From Oceanicaulis sp. (lineage in GTDB: Bacteria; Pseudomonadota; Alphaproteobacteria; Caulobacterales; Maricaulaceae): 9,658 nt of DNA. The stretch's first letter is position 1; each line of letters begins with the position of its first letter. The notes under the pieces are model-generated. The model searched no databases. It was not told the DNA's origin and saw nothing but the letters and a program-made list of their open reading frames with translations. Location of the stretch: NCBI GenBank assembly GCA_007571185.1, contig RKRX01000203.1, positions 1 to 9,658 on the forward strand, read 5' to 3'. This document shows, piece by piece, positions 1 to 6,349 of this stretch. A program made the translations under genes and the position numbers.

Positions 1-134
1 TCGGTGAGGGTCACCTGGGCGCCGCCCTCCGCCGGGAGACCCACGCGACCCGCGAGCAGGAACAGACAGATGATGCGCAAGGGAGGGCTCCGTTTCTCCG
101 CCGCCAGGGGCGGGCTGCCGACGCGACACCGCAT
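1..134 (-). CDS. N-terminal fragment of a possible secreted protein (runs off the left edge)
   Basis: An open minus-strand frame starts at an ATG (134-132) and stays open for 44 codons to the window edge. About 19 residues in, it becomes a hydrophobic run (RIICLFLLAGRVGL) followed by small residues ending AEGGAQ and then VTLT. This resembles a Sec signal peptide with a cleavage site after Ala. A TTG at 80-78, preceded by GGAG seven bases upstream, is an alternative start that would put the signal peptide right at the N terminus. The gene would be transcribed away from the antitoxin gene. No family can be named from this fragment. In such GC-rich DNA an open frame of this length can arise by chance, so the call is weak. 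Confidence 0.3.
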   Translation of the reverse strand, partial: MRCRVGSPPLAAEKRSPPLRIICLFLLAGRVGLPAEGGAQVTLT

Positions 135-280
135 ACTACGCCATTTCGCCGCCCCCGCGGACCGTCGGGTTGGCCGGAACCTCGGAGCGCGCGCCGGCTA
201 CGCGGGTGGAAGCCGGCGGCGCCGCCCCCCCGGAGCCGTGGCGACCGGCGGCACGGCTCCGCGCCATCCGGGTCCAGCGC

Positions 281-309
281 TTGATTGCGCTGGTCTGACT
301 GGTTATATT
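281..309 (+). promoter_or_regulatory. Sigma-70-like promoter for the antitoxin, placed for a leaderless transcript
   Basis: A -35 box TTGATT (281-286, 4 of 6 matches) and a -10 box TATATT (304-309, 5 of 6 matches) are separated by exactly 17 bases. Only six bases lie between the -10 box and the antitoxin ATG at 316. Transcription would therefore start at or next to the A of the ATG, and no Shine-Dalgarno sequence is possible. This AT-rich patch stands out in a GC-rich surround. The site was seen directly; leaderless initiation is inferred. Confidence 0.55.
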
Positions 310-315
310 GCTGCG

Positions 316-627
316 ATGAACCTCGTGTACTCGACGTACGACGCCAAAGCGCGATTCTCCGAGGTCCTCCGGCACGTTCGGGACGGCAGAACGGTCACCG
401 TGTCCTACCGGGGCGAACCGGTAGCCGAGATTCGCGCCATTCGCCGCGAGCCCGAGACCCTCGAGGCGCGCCTGGACACACTCGCACGACGAGGGGTCCT
501 CGTGCCCGCCGGTCCCGCCAAAGCGCAACATCCGGTCGCCGCCGACCGCCGCACCGCACGCCGCTCTCCGCCCCCGCGGCCTTGCTTGTCGTTATCGTGT
601 GTTTCATCCCGGTCATGCTGGGACTGA
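316..627 (+). CDS. Phd/YefM-type antitoxin, C terminus replaced at a junction
   Basis: The first ~75 residues read as a prevent-host-death antitoxin: MNLVYSTYDAKARFSE, then VRDGRTVTVSYRGEPVAEI, then ETLEARLDTLARRGVLVPAG. In this family the N-terminal part dimerises and binds the operator of its own operon, and the tail wraps and neutralises a VapC/PIN or Doc/RelE toxin encoded just downstream. Homology seems to stop near codon 75 (about 540). The rest of the frame (to 627) is an Arg/Pro/Ser-rich readthrough of sequence that encodes an ABC permease in another frame. The true tail and the toxin gene are therefore absent. The start is chosen because it begins the conserved motif and lies just after a good promoter. 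A longer in-frame start near position 4 is unlikely because the added residues are composition-driven. The family call is fairly sure, but the partner toxin type cannot be told. Confidence 0.7.
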   Translation: MNLVYSTYDAKARFSEVLRHVRDGRTVTVSYRGEPVAEIRAIRREPETLEARLDTLARRGVLVPAGPAKAQHPVAADRRTARRSPPPRPCLSLSCVSSRSCWD

Positions 628-1349
628 TCATCCCGCTGGCGCGACTGGGTCACCACGCGCTTCATGCGCCGATCGCCCGCAATCTGATGGATGCAGCCGG
701 CCATTCGCTTACCCTGGCGGCAATCTCGGGCCTGGCGGCCTCCCTGCTCGGGCTGACATGCGCCTATGCTCTGCGCAGCGGACACAAACCCGCCATTGCT
801 GCGGCGCGTCTGGCGGGGCTGGGCTATGCTGTGCCGGGATCGGTCGCCGCTCTGGGCGTTTTGGTTCTTCTGGGCATCAGTCAATCTGGACTGGATCAGG
901 CTTGGCGCGCTATGGCGGGCAACCCGTTCCCGATCCTGCTCAACGGTAGCGTAATCGCGTTGATTTTCGCCTACCAGTCCCGTTTCGCCGCCGCCGCCAT
1001 CGGACCGTCGGAAAGCGCGCTGGCGCGGGTGACCCCGGCCCTGGATATGGCGGCCCGCACCCTGGGTGCAGGGCCAGGCGAAACCGCCTGGCGCGTGCAC
1101 CGGCCGTTGATATCGTCAGGCTCGCTGCTGGCTGCACTTTTAGTCTTTGTGGAAGTACTCAAGGAATTGCCGGCCACCATGATCCTGCGCCCGTTCAATT
1201 ATGATACGCTGGCGGTGATCGCCCACAATTATGCGTCCGATGAACGTTTGGGAGAGGCGGCCTTACCCGCCTTGCTTATCACCTTGATCGCGTTACCCCC
1301 AATGATCTGGATTGCACGACGACTTACACGCCAGGAGGCCCTCCGGTGA
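555..1349 (+). CDS. Ferric iron-type ABC transporter permease, C-terminal half only
   Basis: This is an inner-membrane permease of the binding-protein-dependent transport family, FbpB/SfuB-like. About 264 residues remain from the junction near 555. They hold six hydrophobic segments, starting LVVIVCFIPVMLGLIIPL and ending with ALPALLITLIALPPMIWIA. The cytoplasmic coupling loop that docks on the ATPase is visible at about 1039-1110 (DMAARTLGAGPGETAWRVHR, the EAA-type motif with its conserved Gly). Full FbpB proteins are about 500 or more residues with two such halves, so the N-terminal half is missing. Upstream the frame stays open back to 285, but that part lies in the unrelated GC-rich block and shows no permease character. 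The stop overlaps the ATPase start (GTGA at 1346-1349), indicating an operon. Iron is the likeliest substrate, judging by this pairing with an FbpC-like ATPase; thiamine or another ligand cannot be excluded. The binding-protein gene is not in the window. Confidence 0.75.
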   Translation, partial: RTPLSAPAALLVVIVCFIPVMLGLIIPLARLGHHALHAPIARNLMDAAGHSLTLAAISGLAASLLGLTCAYALRSGHKPAIAAARLAGLGYAVPGSVAALGVLVLLGISQSGLDQAWRAMAGNPFPILLNGSVIALIFAYQSRFAAAAIGPSESALARVTPALDMAARTLGAGPGETAWRVHRPLISSGSLLAALLVFVEVLKELPATMILRPFNYDTLAVIAHNYASDERLGEAALPALLITLIALPPMIWIARRLTRQEALR

Positions 1350-2419
1350 CCGTGACCGAACCCAAACCGGATGGCCGCCTGCTGGAAGTATCCGGCGCTG
1401 AGGTGCGCTTCGCCCTTGGACGTTCCGCTGTGGCCGGCGCCTGGTTGACACTGGGTTGTGGACAGATCACAGCTCTGCTGGGCGCCTCGGGCGCTGGCAA
1501 ATCCACCCTGCTGCGCGCCATCGCTGGACTTGAGCTGCTGCACAGAGGCGAGATCCGGTTTGATGGCCAGGTCTGGAGCGCCCCCGATCAACATACGCCT
1601 CCCGAAAAACGGCGCTGCGGCGTGGTCTTTCAGGATTATGCTTTGTTCCCGCATCTCAATGCACTGGACAATGTAGCCTTTGGCCTGCGCGAGGGCTCCC
1701 GCACCGACCGACGCAGGGCCGCTCTGTCCCGGCTGGAATCGGTGGAACTCACCCATCGCACCCAAGCCTATCCTCATGAACTCTCGGGCGGGGAACAGCA
1801 ACGCGTAGCCCTGGCCCGCGCACTGGCGATCAAACCTGATGTGATGTTACTGGACGAACCCTTCTCCGGGCTCGACCGCCGCCTGCGCCGTGATTTGCGC
1901 GGCGATACCGCAGACGTCCTGCGCCAGAGCGGCGTCACCACTCTTATCGTCACCCATGACGCCGAGGAAGCGCTGGAGATCGCAGACACCATCGCACTGA
2001 TGCAAGATGGTCGCATTATCCAGACCGGCGCCCCGGACACGCTCTATCTCAAACCCTCCAGCCTGACCGCCGCCCGGCTTTTAGGTGATGTGGAGACGTT
2101 CACGACACGGGTGCGGGACGGCCAGGCCAAAACCGCCCTGGGCGCCCTGCCCGCCACAGGATTTGTCTCTGACCAGAAGGTGCGCCTGATGGTGCGCCCC
2201 GAAGGTGTAATCGTGGACCGGACCGATACTTCGGGCGCCCGCGCCCGGATCAGCCACCGCCAGACCAGCACAGGGTATGCGCGACTGACTTGCACGCTGG
2301 AAAATGATCGCCGGATTGAAGCCCGCGTCGCCCTTTCAGAAAGCCATAAACCCGGCGACGCGGTACGCTTGCGCTTTGACCCTGCCTTTACTCATCTGGT
2401 CTGTGCAGACGCAGATTGA
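1346..2419 (+). CDS. fbpC: ABC transporter ATP-binding protein, ferric iron type (FbpC-like)
   Basis: This 357-residue ATPase energises the membrane permease encoded just before it; the GTG start overlaps the permease stop by 4 bases. All ABC motifs are present. Walker A is GASGAGKST (46-54), the Q loop is FQDYALFPHL (Q96), the signature is LSGGEQQR (146-153), Walker B is VMLLDEPFSGLD (166-177), and the switch histidine is in THDAEEA (H204). The PPEKRRCGVVFQDYALFPHL stretch is the form usual in FbpC/CysA/PotA-class importers. Residues from about 235 to the end form a TOBE-like regulatory tail containing MVRPEGV. The overall length (~350) fits FbpC or PotA and is too long for ThiQ. Iron rather than polyamine or sulfate is inferred from the single two-part-type permease partner. 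The gene ends 30 bases from the stop of the convergent dehydrogenase, with no clear terminator hairpin between them. Confidence 0.85.
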   Translation: MTVTEPKPDGRLLEVSGAEVRFALGRSAVAGAWLTLGCGQITALLGASGAGKSTLLRAIAGLELLHRGEIRFDGQVWSAPDQHTPPEKRRCGVVFQDYALFPHLNALDNVAFGLREGSRTDRRRAALSRLESVELTHRTQAYPHELSGGEQQRVALARALAIKPDVMLLDEPFSGLDRRLRRDLRGDTADVLRQSGVTTLIVTHDAEEALEIADTIALMQDGRIIQTGAPDTLYLKPSSLTAARLLGDVETFTTRVRDGQAKTALGALPATGFVSDQKVRLMVRPEGVIVDRTDTSGARARISHRQTSTGYARLTCTLENDRRIEARVALSESHKPGDAVRLRFDPAFTHLVCADAD

Positions 2420-2449
2420 TCATCAGAGCGAACTCGAAGCCATCGCAAT

Positions 2450-3517
2450 TCACCCAACCGCCCATTTCTTCTCCCGGGCCGCATTGGCCAGGCGCCGACG
2501 AGCAATCTCGTCGGCGATTAGGCTAGCCGGGCGGTTTTCACGTGCTGCAGCATCCAGGATCTCACCCAGCGTAGCTTTCAGGGTGACCAGCTTGGCGGCC
2601 ACCCAGTCGGTATCAAAACGGGAATCCAACTCCCCCATCACATTGATGATGCCGCCAGCATTGATAACATAATCGGGAGCGTAGAGGATGCCGCGCCGGA
2701 CAAGCTCATCACCCATTTCATCGGTTTCAAGCTGGTTATTGGCAGCGCCAGCAACAATCCTGACCTTCAGGCGGGCGATGGTCCCGGGGTTAATAACCGC
2801 GCCCAGAGCGCACGGAGTAAAAATATCCGCCTCCACGTCATAGATAGCCTCTGGATTTTCCACGATCTGAGCATCCAATTCCCTGGCCAGATCGGTCAAC
2901 GCATCAACCCGGAGATCAGACAGATACAGCTCGGCGCCAGCGTCGGCCAGATGACGACACAGATGAACGCCCACATGACCGCTGGCGCCTTGAACGGCGA
3001 TCTTGACACCGTTGAGGTCTTCAGAGCCCAGCCCCCGCGCAGCAGCGGCTTGGATACCCATAAACACGCCCCTGGCCGTTCCTAGAGACGGATCGCCGGT
3101 TCCATCGGGCAGACCGACCACATGGTGGGTGGCGCGGCGTGCAGCAACCATGTCGGACGGAGACACGTTTACATCTTCAGAAGAAATGTACTGACCGCCC
3201 AGACTTTCCAGCGCACGACCGAAGGCTTCAAAAAGCGCATCACGATCAAAATCACCCTCAGGTTTCATGATCACGGACTTGCCGCCGCCAATGGGCAGAT
3301 CCGCTATGATATTCTTATAGCTCATCCCCTGGGACAGACGCAGAACGTCGGTGACAGCTTCCTCCGAGCTGGGATAGGTCCACATGCGGCAACCGCCCAC
3401 AGCAGGGCCGCGCACGGTGGAGTGAACAGCCATGATGGCTTTCAAGCCCGTCTCTGGATCGGTGGCGAAGAGAACCTTCTCGTGATTATCGAACGCAGGG
3501 TGCTCGAACAGGTTCAT
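2450..3517 (-). CDS. ldh: Leucine dehydrogenase-type Glu/Leu/Phe/Val dehydrogenase
   Basis: This 355-residue cytosolic enzyme is predicted to catalyse NAD-dependent oxidative deamination of branched-chain amino acids to their 2-oxo acids and ammonium. The N-terminal catalytic domain has the substrate-binding lysine in GMSYKN (K68), the catalytic lysine in LPIGGGKSV (K80) and the SSEDVN aspartate (D115). These numbers match those known for Bacillus leucine dehydrogenase. The C-terminal Rossmann domain has the dinucleotide loop GASGHVG (177-183), and APDYVINAGGIINV (280-293) is the usual family signature. The length matches the family (~350-365). The ATG at 3517 is chosen because it begins the conserved MNLFEHPAFD start and has AAAGGA ten bases upstream. 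A TTG at 3547 would add ten atypical residues. Leucine preference over valine or phenylalanine is inferred from overall similarity. The gene is the last of a minus-strand series and converges on the ABC ATPase gene. Confidence 0.88.
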   Translation of the reverse strand: MNLFEHPAFDNHEKVLFATDPETGLKAIMAVHSTVRGPAVGGCRMWTYPSSEEAVTDVLRLSQGMSYKNIIADLPIGGGKSVIMKPEGDFDRDALFEAFGRALESLGGQYISSEDVNVSPSDMVAARRATHHVVGLPDGTGDPSLGTARGVFMGIQAAAARGLGSEDLNGVKIAVQGASGHVGVHLCRHLADAGAELYLSDLRVDALTDLARELDAQIVENPEAIYDVEADIFTPCALGAVINPGTIARLKVRIVAGAANNQLETDEMGDELVRRGILYAPDYVINAGGIINVMGELDSRFDTDWVAAKLVTLKATLGEILDAAARENRPASLIADEIARRRLANAAREKKWAVG

Positions 3518-3830
3518 GAGCAGAAAATCCTTTCTGTCGGGATACAAAACAGAAACACGGGTATGATCGGAACAGGGCCGCTATACCGGGAGGCAAAGCC
3601 GAACGCCGCGCCCCAATAACCGTTGATAGCGAAGTGCGCAAGCGCCGGTTTTAACTAGGCTTTTGCATAGTCCATTGATTGCATTCCACTTGCTGCGAGT
3701 GCAAAATCCTGGTTCAGATAAAATCCTGTTCCTAAACCATAGGTTGTGTTCAAACGGGCATTGCCGCTCTGGCTCGGATATTGCAGTGCAACATAGTCAA
3801 ACACATACAGATAACCCGAAGAGAACAGCT
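3518..3830. other. Low-GC spacer between nupC and ldh, likely holding the ldh promoter
   Basis: This 313-base stretch precedes the dehydrogenase gene on the minus strand and follows the nupC stop. Its nupC-proximal half (about 3660-3830) is clearly poorer in G/C than the neighbouring genes. It contains a possible 59-codon frame (entered separately) and a direct repeat on the minus strand, CAGGATTTT twice, at 3728-3720 and 3711-3703, 17 bases apart. No convincing -35/-10 pair with correct spacing and no U-tailed terminator hairpin for nupC could be picked out by eye. No tRNA-like cloverleaf was seen. Confidence 0.5.
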
Positions 3831-3834
3831 TCAC
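3655..3834 (-). CDS. Possible small protein (59 residues) coupled to the nupC stop
   Basis: A GTG at 3834-3832 overlaps the nupC TGA as GTGA, the arrangement seen in translationally coupled genes. The frame then runs 59 codons to a TAG. The product would begin MKLFSSGYLYVFDY and contains an alternating polar/apolar stretch (RLNTTYGLGTGFYL) that looks beta-strand-like; it has no Cys cluster, no membrane helix and no recognised motif. No Shine-Dalgarno precedes it, so expression would depend on reinitiation after nupC. Codon use is less GC-biased at third positions than in nupC. The frame is also open for about 30 codons upstream without a start, inside nupC. Alternatives are a decayed gene tail, for example of an outer-membrane protein, or plain unconstrained spacer. 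No function is proposed. Confidence 0.25.
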   Translation of the reverse strand: MKLFSSGYLYVFDYVALQYPSQSGNARLNTTYGLGTGFYLNQDFALAASGMQSMDYAKA

Positions 3835-5117
3835 AGACCAAACAAGCTCATGGGCAACGCACCCACCACGGCGCCGGTCATCAAAGTCGCCAAAGTGCCC
3901 GAAATCAGCGCGCGCGGCGTCAGGGCCAGGATGTCGTCACGGCGACTGGGCGCCACGACCAGAAGACCGCCAGTCAGAATGCCCATTGAAGAGAAATTCG
4001 CAAAGCCGCAAGCCGCATAGGTCATGATCAACCGTGAACGCGGGCTCAACTCTTCGGGACTGGACGCAAGAGCGTCGTAGGCGAAGAGTTCGTTCAGCGC
4101 CGTCTTGAGACCCATCACCGCGCCGCCTGTCTGGGCTTCACTCCAGGGCAGACCCGCCAGCCAGACAAGCGGTGCAAAAATCCAGCCTAGCACACGCTGG
4201 ATTGTGATCGGCTCGCTCGTCACTTCAGGCAAGCCGCCCAGGGCGGAATTCACCAACGCCACAATCGCGGTGAAAACCACCAGCATGACCACGATATTGG
4301 CGAACAGCTTCATGCCGTCCTGAACCCCGGAGGTCACTGCATCCATGGTGGAGGCGTATAGTTTCACCGGGACATATGTTTTGCGCGCCTGCTGTTCAAC
4401 AGCTTCATCCTGTGGGAGCATCAACCGGGCCAACACCACAGCAGCGGGCACCGAAATCAGTGAGGCGGTCAGAATATGACCGGCGGCATCATCAAGCACC
4501 GTACTGAGTTGGCTGGCATAAAGCGCCATGACCGATCCCGCCACGGTGGCGAACCCCACCGTCATGATCAGAAACAGGTCCGAGCGTGAAATCGAGGGTA
4601 GTTGGGGGCGGATCAGCAGCGGGCTTTCTGTCTGACCTAGAAAGATGTTGGCGGCAGCACCCAGCGAGGCCGCCCCGGACAGATCCAGTATCCGACGGAA
4701 CATGACCGCGAAACCACGCACAATGAATTCAAGCACCCGCCAACGCCAAAGCACCGCAGAAATCGCCGACAGAATAATCACCATGGGCAGCGCCTGAAAA
4801 GCGAAGAGAAAGGTCAACCCTTCTGCTCCTTCACGGACTTCAAACGGTATTTCCCCGCCACCCAGATAACCGAACACAAAGCTCGTGCCCTGGATGGTCA
4901 CAGCCTGAAGCCCTTCCACGACAGCGGTCAACGAAGTCAGAAAAGCGCGCGTTGGCGCAAAACTGAACAGGACGATGGTGATCACGAACTGCACCGCCAC
5001 GGCGCCAAGCATCAATTTTACCGGCGGCATCTTGCGCGGACCGAGAACCCAGGCGATCGCCATAAACACAAAAACGCCCGCAAAGCTGCGCAGCTGCAAA
5101 CCCAGATCTTCAACCAT
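3831..5117 (-). CDS. nupC: Concentrative nucleoside transporter, CNT/NupC family
   Basis: This 428-residue inner-membrane symporter takes up nucleosides with a sodium or proton gradient. The substrate-site residues known from the Vibrio cholerae CNT structure are all recognisable. Hairpin 1 has GQTESPLL (Q162, T163, E164), hairpin 2 has TALNELFAY (E343), and the seventh-helix motif is CGFANFSSMG (N374, S377). N-terminal hydrophobic segments (residues 12-25, 35-55), the gate domain and the core transport domain follow in the usual order, and the length is normal for bacterial CNTs (~400-430). The ATG at 5117 is preceded by GGGGGA ten bases upstream. The closing residues MSLFGL end at 3831, where a possible small frame overlaps the stop. 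Nucleoside specificity (pyrimidine or purine) and the coupling ion are not evident from the residues seen. The gene is divergent from the DUF1289 gene, with 128 bases between the starts. Confidence 0.92.
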   Translation of the reverse strand: MVEDLGLQLRSFAGVFVFMAIAWVLGPRKMPPVKLMLGAVAVQFVITIVLFSFAPTRAFLTSLTAVVEGLQAVTIQGTSFVFGYLGGGEIPFEVREGAEGLTFLFAFQALPMVIILSAISAVLWRWRVLEFIVRGFAVMFRRILDLSGAASLGAAANIFLGQTESPLLIRPQLPSISRSDLFLIMTVGFATVAGSVMALYASQLSTVLDDAAGHILTASLISVPAAVVLARLMLPQDEAVEQQARKTYVPVKLYASTMDAVTSGVQDGMKLFANIVVMLVVFTAIVALVNSALGGLPEVTSEPITIQRVLGWIFAPLVWLAGLPWSEAQTGGAVMGLKTALNELFAYDALASSPEELSPRSRLIMTYAACGFANFSSMGILTGGLLVVAPSRRDDILALTPRALISGTLATLMTGAVVGALPMSLFGL

Positions 5118-5245
5118 TGCGGATCAATCCCCCAAAGGCCGCATGTTACCACCCGGACCGCGTCACAAGGGCGTCAGGGTAATGACTCCAGCAAAAAACG
5201 CCAACCTGCTTGCAATAACACGATTCATACGCCACTTCACCGATT

Positions 5246-5443
5246 ATGTCCGAGCCAGCCTGGTCGCCCTGCAACCGCATCGGCATCGTCGATCCCGCTC
5301 GCTCCATTTGCGTGGGGTGTTTCCGCACCCTGGAGGAGCTGGAACGCTGGACCCGGATGTCTCGCCGCGAACACATGGCGATCAAGAGCCAGCTCAAGCA
5401 ACGCAAGGCGAACCATCACGCACAACGCGCAGTCAAAGCCTGA
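5246..5443 (+). CDS. DUF1289 small cysteine-motif protein (one Cys missing)
   Basis: This 65-residue protein has the DUF1289 pattern: SPC near the N terminus (C9), then VDP, then CVGCFRTLEELERW (C22, C25) and an MSRREHMAI segment, closing with a basic tail. The family (E. coli YdhL is a member) normally has four cysteines, C-x3-C ... C-x2-C, suggesting a metal site; its function is unknown. Here the second cysteine is glycine (G13, codon GGC at 5282-5284), so only three remain. The ATG has no clear Shine-Dalgarno but begins the expected short leader before SPC. The gene ends exactly where the convergent TauE/SafE gene ends (5443/5444), with no gap and no visible terminator. Alphaproteobacterial DUF1289 proteins are typically about 60-75 residues, so it is full length. 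Confidence 0.82.
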   Translation: MSEPAWSPCNRIGIVDPARSICVGCFRTLEELERWTRMSRREHMAIKSQLKQRKANHHAQRAVKA

Positions 5444-6259
5444 TCAATCCGCGATCACATTCCGCAGCATGTTCAACGCCATGATCAGAAGACCGATGGC
5501 GAAAACCTGCCTGAGCCGCCTGGCCTCCAGGCTATGCGCCAGATTGGCGCCCACCGGCGCCAGAAACATCGCTGCCCCCGCCAGAATCACGAACGCGGCG
5601 AAATTGACATACCCCAGTGAAAACGGCGCCCGACCGGTTTCACCCAAGCCAGCGATCATGAAACCGATAGCGCCAGGCAGACCAATCGCCACCCCAACCC
5701 CCGCCGCAGTGGCCACAGCCGAGTGCATGGTCCTGCCGCACATTGTCATCAGGGTAACCCCGAACACGCCCCCGCCAATACCCATAAGTGAGGAGAGCAC
5801 ACCGATAAGACCGCCCAGAAGACCGCGCAACGTCTGACCGGGCATGTCAGACGCCAGTCTCCAGTCCGGTCGACCGACAAAGAACTGTGCAGATACCAAC
5901 AGCGCCACCGCGCCGAACAAACCGGTGAGCACGCGACTGGGGGCAAAATCAGACATGGCGGCCCCTGTCAGCGACCCCGCCACGCTCCACGGCTGCCAGT
6001 TTCTGAGAACACCGAAATCCACCGCCTCTTTTTCAGCATGGGCAGCCACCGACCGCAGGGATGTGGCGACAATCACCATAAGCGAGGTGCCCACAGCCAC
6101 ATGCATGGCATGTTCGCCATATCCGACACCGGTCAGCACATAATACAGCGCGGGGACCGTAATGATCCCGCCTCCGATGCCGAACAATCCGGCAATCAGG
6201 CCCGAGCAGACACCCACGATCAGCAGAACAACGATGAAGGGCAACAGGGAAATATCCAC
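5444..6259 (-). CDS. TauE/SafE-family membrane permease (putative sulfite/organosulfur exporter)
   Basis: This 271-residue integral membrane protein has the two half-repeats typical of TauE/SafE (DUF81). Each contains the glycine-rich signature: GLFGIGGGIITVP (24-36) in the first half and SLMGIGGGVFGV (157-168) in the second. About eight hydrophobic segments are visible, beginning with LLPFIVVLLIVGVCSGLIAG. Family members export anions such as sulfite, sulfoacetate or related compounds, but most, including this one, have unproven substrates. The start is the GTG at 6259 because a strong GGAGG lies six bases upstream (6270-6266). The upstream ATG at 6292 would add eleven residues, place the ribosome site inside the gene and lacks its own. 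It lies 90 bases downstream of dusA on the same strand and may be cotranscribed; no terminator hairpin with a U tail is visible between them. Confidence 0.88.
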   Translation of the reverse strand: MDISLLPFIVVLLIVGVCSGLIAGLFGIGGGIITVPALYYVLTGVGYGEHAMHVAVGTSLMVIVATSLRSVAAHAEKEAVDFGVLRNWQPWSVAGSLTGAAMSDFAPSRVLTGLFGAVALLVSAQFFVGRPDWRLASDMPGQTLRGLLGGLIGVLSSLMGIGGGVFGVTLMTMCGRTMHSAVATAAGVGVAIGLPGAIGFMIAGLGETGRAPFSLGYVNFAAFVILAGAAMFLAPVGANLAHSLEARRLRQVFAIGLLIMALNMLRNVIAD

Positions 6260-6265
6260 GGAAAA

Positions 6266-6270
6266 CCTCC
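6266..6270 (-). promoter_or_regulatory. Strong Shine-Dalgarno deciding the TauE/SafE start
   Basis: GGAGG on the minus strand with a six-base spacer (TTTTCC) to a GTG codon. It fixes the start at GTG 6259 rather than the ATG at 6292. Confidence 0.75.
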
Positions 6271-6349
6271 GGTCTATCGGGTTGGAAAGCACACAGGTTG
6301 ACGCAATTTCACGCCATGCCGCTAAACATCCGCCAAGAACGGGAAGGCG

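Noticed and set aside
136..531. 131-codon minus-strand frame over the antitoxin
   Set aside because: It is antisense to the recognised Phd/YefM reading and is low-complexity in high-GC DNA.
285..554. The permease frame extends upstream to 285, making a 354-residue protein
   Set aside because: The added ~90 residues are Arg/Pro/Gly-rich, lie out of frame over the antitoxin body, and show no permease or membrane character. The frame is open only because of high GC.
3517..3547. TTG start adding ten residues to the leucine dehydrogenase
   Set aside because: No ribosome site precedes it, and the extra residues are not part of the family N terminus. AAAGGA fits the ATG at 3517.
3630..3655. GCGCAAGCGC hairpin as a terminator
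   Set aside because: The loop is only two bases, too small for a stable hairpin in this form, and it lies far from the nupC stop inside the presumed ldh leader.
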